Below, piece by piece: positions 23,666 to 28,912 of a stretch of 28,912 nucleotides of DNA. Both the position numbers and the translations under genes were made by a program. Source of the stretch: Bacillota bacterium (lineage in GTDB: Bacteria > Bacillota > Clostridia > Tissierellales > Sedimentibacteraceae); assembly GCA_023416855.1 (NCBI GenBank), contig JAEZGU010000105.1, positions 1 through 28,912 of the forward strand, read 5' to 3'. Under the pieces are notes generated by a model that worked only from the letters and a program-made list of their open reading frames with translations, did no database searches and had not been told where the DNA came from. How positions within the stretch are numbered: position 1 is the stretch's first letter; every line of letters begins with the position of its first letter.

Positions 23666-24067
23666 TTAATATATAATTAAATATTTTTTATTAGGTGACT
23701 TCAAATGAATTTTGTACCATTTATTTACATGGTTATTATAAATTTCAAACTCTTGTTGCTTTCTTCTATAAATTGCTCTGCCAGCATGCAACATAAGTTG
23801 GTCAATTTTTTTGTTATCAATGTAACCAAAAAAAGATGATATACTTTTGCCTATTAATTCACTTGATTTAAGATTAGTTTTTTCTTCAAATATTGAATTT
23901 ACTTCAATAAATTTATAATCATATGGATTATTTCTATCATCATAAATAATTTCAAAAAATGCATAACCAATAGGTAAATCTAAAAATAAGCTTTTATATG
24001 AATTCTCATCAAAGCATTTTTTATTTACTGTATACGTTTGCTTGTTAAGCGATGCATTTTTCGTCAT
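23666..24067 (-). CDS. N-terminal PAS domain of the frameshifted cyclic-di-GMP enzyme
   Basis: The 133 residues from the ATG at 24067 (GGGGG 8 bases upstream) form most of a PAS domain: Y-K-S-L-F-L-D-L-P-I-G-Y-A-F-F-E-I-I, E-V-N-S-I-F-E-E-K-T-N and W-Y-K-I-H-L-K-S-P-N-K-K. The reading then meets a stop at 23666 just before the last PAS strand, which is found in the other frame. A strong promoter lies at 24116-24144. Alone it would be a truncated sensor with no output; joined by a -1 shift it becomes the N-terminal sensor of a protein of roughly 628 residues. Confidence 0.8.
   Translation of the reverse strand: MTKNASLNKQTYTVNKKCFDENSYKSLFLDLPIGYAFFEIIYDDRNNPYDYKFIEVNSIFEEKTNLKSSELIGKSISSFFGYIDNKKIDQLMLHAGRAIYRRKQQEFEIYNNHVNKWYKIHLKSPNKKYLIIY
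23669..23689 (-). other. Frameshift site in the PAS-PAS-GGDEF-HD-GYP gene
   Basis: Both frames are open only over 23669-23687, and a run of six A (minus strand, 23689-23684) lies at its start. One additional A would join the frames without a stop and complete the PAS domain. Codons read AAT AAA AAA, which is not a standard X-XXY-YYZ slippery heptamer. Confidence 0.75.
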
Positions 24068-24115
24068 TATTTTTCCCCCATTATATAATTTACACATTCT
24101 TTCAAAATTAAGAAT

Positions 24116-24144
24116 ATTATAGCACACTATTCCAGTTTTTACAA
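24116..24144 (-). promoter_or_regulatory. Extended -10 promoter of the PAS/GGDEF/HD-GYP gene
   Basis: On the minus strand TTGTAA (24144-24139), 17 bases, then TATAAT (24121-24116) preceded by TGC. It is about 49 bases before the ATG at 24067. Confidence 0.7.
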
Positions 24145-24161
24145 TATATTGTTACAATTTA

Positions 24162-24182
24162 AAACCACCTTAAGGGTGGTTT
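24162..24182 (-). terminator. Terminator of the universal stress protein gene
   Basis: AAACCACC (24162-24169) pairs with GGTGGTTT (24175-24182) around a five-base loop. On the minus strand it is followed by a short T-rich tract. It lies just after the gene ending at 24206. Confidence 0.65.
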
Positions 24183-24205
24183 ATATATCACATATGTTTG
24201 TTATT

Positions 24206-24688
24206 CTATGGCTCGAATGCACTCTTAATAACCAATACCGGACTTGATGCTTCTGATATTACTCTCTGTGTTACTGAACCCACAAATAATCTTTTGATTT
24301 TTGAAAACCCTCTATTTCCCATGACTATTAAATCAAAATTGCCATTCTTCGCATGCTCGACAATTTTAGAATATGGTTCACCTATCAACACTTCTTTTTC
24401 TACCTTAATTCCATTAAAATCGAGTCGTGATATTATTTGGCTTAAGAGTTTTTCAGAATTTTCTACATACTTGTTTTCTAATTTCTTTTCTAAATCAAGA
24501 TCATTGACAATTGAGCTATCTACTGCACTCCATAAGTTTTCATTTCTTTCTATCGTTTTATTTTCAGATGATTTTACAACTGATATTAGCTTAATATATG
24601 AGTTGTTATTCCTTGCTATCTCAATCGCCTTTTTAACTGCTGCTATGGATGCGTTAGAACCATCAACTGGAACTAATAGTCTTTTCAT
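24206..24688 (-). CDS. Universal stress protein, UspA family (ATP-binding type)
   Basis: The 160-residue protein has the UspA fold start L-L-V-P-V-D9-G-S-N-A-S. The nucleotide motif G-x2-G-x9-G-S is complete in M-G-N-R-G-F-S-K-I-K-R-L-F-V-G-S, so it should bind ATP, and it ends S-S-P-V-L-V-I-K. Members are small cytoplasmic proteins induced by starvation or stress. The ATG at 24688 is preferred because GAGGAGGG lies six bases upstream and directly abuts the alternative ATG at 24694. A TATAAT (24728-24723) lies upstream without a clear -35. It is flanked by terminators on both sides and so is probably monocistronic. Confidence 0.9.
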   Translation of the reverse strand: MKRLLVPVDGSNASIAAVKKAIEIARNNNSYIKLISVVKSSENKTIERNENLWSAVDSSIVNDLDLEKKLENKYVENSEKLLSQIISRLDFNGIKVEKEVLIGEPYSKIVEHAKNGNFDLIVMGNRGFSKIKRLFVGSVTQRVISEASSPVLVIKSAFEP

Positions 24689-24741
24689 AAACATCCCTCC
24701 TCTTTTAATACTTATATCCTAAATTATATAACATTAAACAT

Positions 24742-24767
24742 AAAAAGCACTCATTTTTTTGAGTGCT
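24742..24767 (-). terminator. Terminator of the small membrane protein gene
   Basis: AGCACTCA (24746-24753) pairs with TGAGTGCT (24760-24767), loop six bases. On the minus strand the stem is followed by TTTTT. Confidence 0.8.
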
Positions 24768-24794
24768 CAAATTAATGACAAAGTCATCAATTTG
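24768..24794 (-). repeat. Stem-loop in the 3' untranslated region
   Basis: An inverted repeat with 12-base arms and one mismatch around a three-base loop (CAAATT-A-ATGAC / GTCAT-C-AATTTG) directly adjoins the terminator. It has no T-run of its own. Confidence 0.6.
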
Positions 24795-24799
24795 GAAGA

Positions 24800-24820
24800 T
24801 TGTTGAATATTATTCAACAA
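24800..24820 (-). repeat. Perfect palindrome spanning the stop codon
   Basis: The perfect 10-base arms TTGTTGAATA/TATTCAACAA surround one base. The TAA stop of the membrane protein gene (24810-24812) lies at the centre. Together with the two hairpins at 24746-24794 it makes three consecutive stem-loops. Confidence 0.65.
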
Positions 24821-25262
24821 CAGGCTTTGCAAGATGCTTAAATATGATTCTAACAATATTATATATAGCTATTGTTATTATAACCCATTCTATAAGCAAC
24901 AACCAAAAAAAACCTAATTCTGCCATATATAGCTTAATTCCTGTATAAATTGAACCTAAAGCTGTTAATCCAAAAACAGATTCGTTGTTAAATTGTTTTT
25001 TTCGTGCTACTACTATGTATAGCAAAGCTAATACAAACCATATTACATAATCTCTTATCAATAAAAGTACATACTTAATTTCTGCAAAGTTCATTGAATC
25101 ACTTAAAAGACCGAAAACTATATCTATTATCCAAAATGTTGTTATAATAATGAAAACAAATAATCCTATAGTTGATATATTATTTATCAATTCATCTTTG
25201 TTTAAAGGCTTTAATAATTTTCCGGATAACTTATTAGTTAATTTGGTTTTTAACCTTCTCAT
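24810..25262 (-). CDS. Small membrane protein, unknown function
   Basis: The 150-residue product starts with a basic, Lys/Leu-rich segment (M-R-R-L-K-T-K-L-T-N-K-L). It has about four membrane helices, at residues about 31-53, 64-86, 96-112 and 115-138, the last containing W-V-I-I-T-I-A-I-Y-N-I-V. No family is recognised. AGGGGG lies 7-8 bases before the ATG at 25262; an ATG at 25280 is less well placed. It stands alone between sbcC and the universal stress protein gene. The unusual 3' end carries three stem-loops. Confidence 0.68.
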   Translation of the reverse strand: MRRLKTKLTNKLSGKLLKPLNKDELINNISTIGLFVFIIITTFWIIDIVFGLLSDSMNFAEIKYVLLLIRDYVIWFVLALLYIVVARKKQFNNESVFGLTALGSIYTGIKLYMAELGFFWLLLIEWVIITIAIYNIVRIIFKHLAKPVVE

Positions 25263-25331
25263 TAATATCCCCCTAATCATATATAAAATTTTGTCCTTAT
25301 ATAAATATATATTTAATAAGCATTATATATG

Positions 25332-25354
25332 ACTAAAAATGAATATTTTTTAGT
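25332..25354 (-). terminator. Weak AT-only hairpin after sbcC
   Basis: ACTAAAAA (25332-25339) pairs with TTTTTAGT (25347-25354), just past the sbcC stop. The stem is nearly all A-T and no T-run follows it, so termination would be inefficient. Confidence 0.35.
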
Positions 25355-25357
25355 AGC

Positions 25358-28300
25358 CTAATTTATTTCAATTTTAACTTTACTTCCACCCATACCTGCT
25401 GATGCCGGGGTTACTATAAGTTTCAGTGGTACTCTGTTTTTAATTGACTCAACGTGACTTATTATACCTACTGATAGTTTGTCATTATGAACTTTTTCCA
25501 ATGAGTCCATTACAACTTCCAATAAATTATCATCAAGTGTTCCAAAACCTTCATCTAAAAAGAACAATTCAAGAGGTGCTGTACCTTTTAATTGTATTTG
25601 CGAAGACAATGCTAATGCTAACGCTAATGATGCAACAAAAGTTTCTCCTCCTGATAGTGTTGAAGCGTCTCTTTGTGCTCCACCATTTTTATAATCTCTA
25701 ATGAAAAACTTGCTGTCTTCATCAACTTCTAACCCATATGTTCCTGCAGTTATTTCCTTTAATCTTTTTCCTGCTTCTACTGAAACATACTTAAGTTGAT
25801 TAGTAGCCATAAATTCAACAAACTTCTTACCTCTAAACAATTTTTCCAAATCTCTCAGAAGACCTAATCTATGACTAATATCTCCTTTTTTCTTCTGCAA
25901 TTCATTTTTATATAGAAGTTTTTCCTTTGATTTTTTAACTTCGTTTTCTAAGTTTATTTTCTCTTCTTTAATTTTATCTAACGTGACAATTTTTTCATTT
26001 CTTATATTCTGAATATTCTGCCATTGCTCTTCTTTAATAGTTCTACCATTAAGCTTATCTTTTAAGTTTTTTGATGCTCCTTGTATTTGAGCTAGAGAAT
26101 TTAAATATAAATCAATTTGATTTTTGTAATTATCAATGAAAGATTTTGATATATAATTATTCTTGGCTTCTTCAATATCCTTTATTTGCTCTTCATCTAA
26201 TTTGTTCTTTAAAGTCTCACTATCCTTTACAAGCCTTTCCTTTAAGCTAATTAGATTACCTTGCTCTGACATGATTTCATTGTTGCACTTATTGAACTGT
26301 TCTTCCGCAATATTCTTATTTTTTTCGCAATTTTGATATTCTTCAACTATATTGTTAATTTCGTGCTTTATTTGCTCTTTAGCATCTTCTAAGTTATCAA
26401 TGTTACCTGATTTATTTTTTATTATGTCTTTTTTTTCATCAATGATCTTGATTTTTTCATTTATGGATGTATTAAGCTCCTTAAGTACAATTTTAAATTC
26501 ATTAATTTCCTTTATCAACTTATCTTTTAGTTCAAGCTCTACATTTAAATTCTCACGATGTGTCTTTATTTCTTTTTCAAGTAAATTTCTTTCTTTATCC
26601 TTATTGTTAATTTCTTCTTTCGTCTTTTTAAAATCATTTATTCTAAGATTTTGTTTAACAAAACCAAGTTCTTGTTCTTTTTCTTTTACTTCATTTGTTT
26701 TTAAACTGAACTCCTCAGTTAGCTTTTTCATATGATTTCTATTATAGTCCAAAGAGTTTGTTACATTATTATATTTTATCAACAATTTATTTTGTTCTTC
26801 TGTTAAAACTCGTATATTTTTCTCTAACTTAGATTTTTCGTCATTAAATATATTTACTTTAATAATTTTCCTTTGAAAATCATTTTTCAAATCATCTAAT
26901 GATACCTCTTTAAAATCTTCACCTAATTCGTTTATCTTAACTTCATTTTGTTTAATGATTTCTTGCTCTGTTTTTAAATTAGTTTGTATTTTAACAATTT
27001 CAGCATTCACACTCAATAATCGCTCTTCTTTAAAAGATAGCTCATTTTTATATGAGTCAACATTAAAATCAGAATCTAATTTTTCAAAATTTTCATGATA
27101 ATGCTCTGTTGAACCGCAAACAGGACACATTTCTCCATCTGACAATTCCTTTCTCAATATATGAGCAAGATTCTCAGTTTCTAATATTTTTAAATACTCT
27201 CTTAAAGCACTTATTTCATTGTTTAATTTATGGGCTTCTTTTTCTTTTGATTTTGACTGTATTATTAATTCTTCAACCTTATTATTAGCTGATACAATTA
27301 AAGCACTGTACTCATTATATTTGTCCCACTTATTTTTTGTAACATCTAAATTTTCTTTAAGTTTCAATAATGTGTTTTGATCTCCCGGACAATTCAAAAT
27401 TAATGAATTTAGTTCTTTCTCATATCTTAGCAATATATCTTCTTTTTCTTTTAGTTCTTTTGAGTATATGTCGCTTAAGCCAACCATCTCATTGATTTTT
27501 GTATTTGTTTCACTAACTTCATTGTTTATCTTATTAATCTGTTCAAGTAAATTATCATATGAGTTCAAAATTAACAATCCATAATTTACTTTTTCCTTAA
27601 ATTCTTCAGATACTTTTAATTGTTCAACTTTATTTTCCTTACTACTTATATAACTATTTAATTCCAATATTTTATTATCACATTTTGCTTTGTCATTGGT
27701 GATATTTAATATGTTTATTTCTGCATTAATCTTAGATTCTTCTATCTTGTTTTTTTCATAAATTAAATTATTTAATAATTTTTGCTCTTCTATCGCATCA
27801 AGAATTTTCTGCTCTTTGACCTTAAGATCAGGTAGCATTTTATCTTTATTATTTTTCGCAATATTATATAATATTTCTACATCTTTTTTATGATTTTTTA
27901 GTGATATTGCTTTAGCTTTTAGTTCTGATACTTTCTCTGCTACCACTTCAATTTGATTATATGTACTTTCATAAGCATCAATGTATGGCTTAACTCTATA
28001 TGAACTTTCTCCCTTAACAACTTTACTATTTAATTCTTTTATTTCACTTTCTTTTTCCTTTAATGCTTTTTCATTTTCCTCAATTATTAGAAGCTCTTTT
28101 TGTAAATTCCATACTTCTTTACCCTCGTTATATTCCTTTTCAGCTATTGCTAATTCTTCTAATAATTTTTCAATTTGCTCTATTGCTACATTAAGGCATT
28201 TACTCGCATTATTGAGAACTTCATCACTTACATCCTCATAGCTTTTTAATTCTCCTTCTAAGGTGCTTAATTTTTGTATTTCCTGACCAATAGTTAAGGA

Positions 28301-28849
28301 TAGCTTATTAGAAAGTTGATCACCATATTTCTGCAAGTTAAACAGTCTTTCAAGCATGTCCCTTCTATCTTTACCTTGAAGCTTTAAAAAGTCACTGAAA
28401 TTGCCCTGAGGAAGTACAACAGTCCTTGTAAAGTCATCAACCTCTAAGCCTATAATTTCCTTGCAGGCGTCATTTACCTGTCTTACTCTATCCTCAAGGA
28501 CAGTCTCTCCAACTGTTATGTCAACAATTTTCGCCGATTTTGTTTTTATGCTTCCTGATTTATCCCTTTTGAATTCTCTTTCAACTCTATAACGTTTAGC
28601 TTCCTTTTCAGTAATTTGGAACTCAAAACTGACGTTCATTGTATCGCAATTAGTGTTAATAATGTTAGTGCTTTCTCTTGGTATAGTCCCATACAAGCTT
28701 AGTATGATACCGTCAAGAATAGTTGATTTACCGCTTCCGGTAGGTCCGAAAATTCCAAACAGTCCTCTTTCGGTTAGTTTTTCAAAGTTTATTTCCTGCA
28801 TTTCAATAAAACTGTTTAAACCTTTTATTCTCAGACTAATTGGTTTCAA
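25358..28849 (-). CDS. sbcC: SbcC/Rad50-type exonuclease ATPase subunit
   Basis: The 1163-residue SMC-like ATPase partners SbcD (Mre11) to cut hairpins and process DNA ends. Head and hook elements are all present: Walker A G35-P-T-G-S-G-K-S-T43, long Glu/Lys/Leu coiled coils on both sides, zinc hook C575-P-V-C578, signature L1065-S-G-G-E-T and Walker B F-F-L-D1099-E1100-G. Typical members begin M-K-P-x-x-L-x-I-x-G-L-N-S-F; here that position is TTG at 28849, with GGAGG 9 bases upstream. The frame is open further to 28891, but an upstream start would add 14 residues not seen in the family. It overlaps the end of sbcD by 14 bases, so subunit synthesis is coupled. Confidence 0.93.
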   Translation of the reverse strand: MKPISLRIKGLNSFIEMQEINFEKLTERGLFGIFGPTGSGKSTILDGIILSLYGTIPRESTNIINTNCDTMNVSFEFQITEKEAKRYRVEREFKRDKSGSIKTKSAKIVDITVGETVLEDRVRQVNDACKEIIGLEVDDFTRTVVLPQGNFSDFLKLQGKDRRDMLERLFNLQKYGDQLSNKLSLTIGQEIQKLSTLEGELKSYEDVSDEVLNNASKCLNVAIEQIEKLLEELAIAEKEYNEGKEVWNLQKELLIIEENEKALKEKESEIKELNSKVVKGESSYRVKPYIDAYESTYNQIEVVAEKVSELKAKAISLKNHKKDVEILYNIAKNNKDKMLPDLKVKEQKILDAIEEQKLLNNLIYEKNKIEESKINAEINILNITNDKAKCDNKILELNSYISSKENKVEQLKVSEEFKEKVNYGLLILNSYDNLLEQINKINNEVSETNTKINEMVGLSDIYSKELKEKEDILLRYEKELNSLILNCPGDQNTLLKLKENLDVTKNKWDKYNEYSALIVSANNKVEELIIQSKSKEKEAHKLNNEISALREYLKILETENLAHILRKELSDGEMCPVCGSTEHYHENFEKLDSDFNVDSYKNELSFKEERLLSVNAEIVKIQTNLKTEQEIIKQNEVKINELGEDFKEVSLDDLKNDFQRKIIKVNIFNDEKSKLEKNIRVLTEEQNKLLIKYNNVTNSLDYNRNHMKKLTEEFSLKTNEVKEKEQELGFVKQNLRINDFKKTKEEINNKDKERNLLEKEIKTHRENLNVELELKDKLIKEINEFKIVLKELNTSINEKIKIIDEKKDIIKNKSGNIDNLEDAKEQIKHEINNIVEEYQNCEKNKNIAEEQFNKCNNEIMSEQGNLISLKERLVKDSETLKNKLDEEQIKDIEEAKNNYISKSFIDNYKNQIDLYLNSLAQIQGASKNLKDKLNGRTIKEEQWQNIQNIRNEKIVTLDKIKEEKINLENEVKKSKEKLLYKNELQKKKGDISHRLGLLRDLEKLFRGKKFVEFMATNQLKYVSVEAGKRLKEITAGTYGLEVDEDSKFFIRDYKNGGAQRDASTLSGGETFVASLALALALSSQIQLKGTAPLELFFLDEGFGTLDDNLLEVVMDSLEKVHNDKLSVGIISHVESIKNRVPLKLIVTPASAGMGGSKVKIEIN

Positions 28850-28912
28850 TTTCCGATTCCTCCTTCTCCAATATTGATAACAATATGTCAACTATTTCAT
28901 CGTCCGGCTCAA
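28836..28912 (-). CDS. sbcD: SbcD/Mre11 nuclease subunit, last codons only
   Basis: The final 24-odd codons, ending at a TAG at 28836, read E-P-D-D-E-I-V-D-I-L-L-S-I-L-E-K-E-E. This suits the acidic C-terminal tail of SbcD. The rest lies beyond the window. The identification rests mainly on its overlap with sbcC. Confidence 0.7.
   Translation of the reverse strand, partial: EPDDEIVDILLSILEKEESEIETN

Noticed and set aside
23684..23689. Programmed -1 ribosomal frameshifting to join the PAS halves
   Set aside because: The codons AAT AAA AAA do not form a standard slippery heptamer, and I saw no convincing downstream stem-loop or internal Shine-Dalgarno; a one-base deletion explains it more simply.
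24198..24722. Plus-strand open frame of 174 codons opposite the universal stress gene
   Set aside because: It covers the well-recognised UspA gene completely, has no family resemblance, and crosses that gene's promoter and terminator regions.
26352..26735. Plus-strand open frame of 127 codons inside sbcC, rich in Ser/Phe/Leu
   Set aside because: It mirrors the Lys/Glu/Asn-rich coiled coil of sbcC on the other strand, with no ribosome binding site; an antisense shadow.
1..28912. CRISPR arrays, insertion sequences, tRNA or rRNA genes
   Set aside because: No regularly spaced direct repeats, transposase motifs or RNA gene sequences were recognised anywhere in the window.

Overview
The window is AT-rich, gene-dense DNA from a spore-forming, probably anaerobic low-GC Firmicute (Clostridia; I would guess the Tissierellia/Sedimentibacter neighbourhood, from overall protein flavour only). 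The evidence is strong AGGAGG-type ribosome binding sites, frequent TTG/GTG starts, sigma-A type promoters, and a cluster of SleC-like spore cortex-lytic proteins. I saw no mobile element, CRISPR array, tRNA or rRNA, and no gene-free stretch longer than about 210 bases.

Layout. 1-2317 (minus): the end-truncated start of an EcsC-family gene, a small VOC/glyoxalase-fold protein, and two overlapping genes for unrecognised membrane proteins. 2381-4357: a DHA3-type MFS exporter divergent from a SIMPL-domain gene. 4409-5822 (minus): a membrane-anchored metallophosphoesterase behind an unknown anchored protein. 5929-7739 (minus): an ArsR-like regulator and an MFS exporter in one operon, with a perfect dyad between -35 and -10. 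7865-12688 (minus): a nucleoid-associated protein, an ABC-2 exporter (permease and ATPase), a GNAT acetyltransferase, a DUF4177 protein and a SanA/DUF218 protein. 12758-15838: a secreted GH18 enzyme, a flavin reductase (plus strand) and a secreted copper-amine-oxidase-N-domain protein.

15925-17643 is a biotin module: BirA (ligase and repressor) and the BioY transporter overlap by 4 bp behind a near-perfect sigma-A promoter whose -35 box lies inside a BirA-type operator dyad, so the pair is probably feedback-regulated by biotin.

17737-22172 is the most distinctive part: five tightly packed plus-strand genes. The first encodes only the N-terminal (pre/pro-like) domain of SleC. The second encodes the SpoIID-like catalytic domain with three peptidoglycan-binding repeats and no pre-domain. 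The third is two peptidoglycan-binding repeats alone, the fourth a second catalytic paralogue, and the fifth a two-CBS-domain protein. This looks like a SleC germination lysin split into separate, translationally coupled subunits and then duplicated.

22203-24067 (minus) is a PAS-PAS-GGDEF-HD-GYP cyclic-di-GMP enzyme that seems to be split in two by a one-base deletion in an A homopolymer. It is followed (minus) by a universal stress protein, a small membrane protein with three consecutive 3' stem-loops, and sbcC with the last codons of sbcD.
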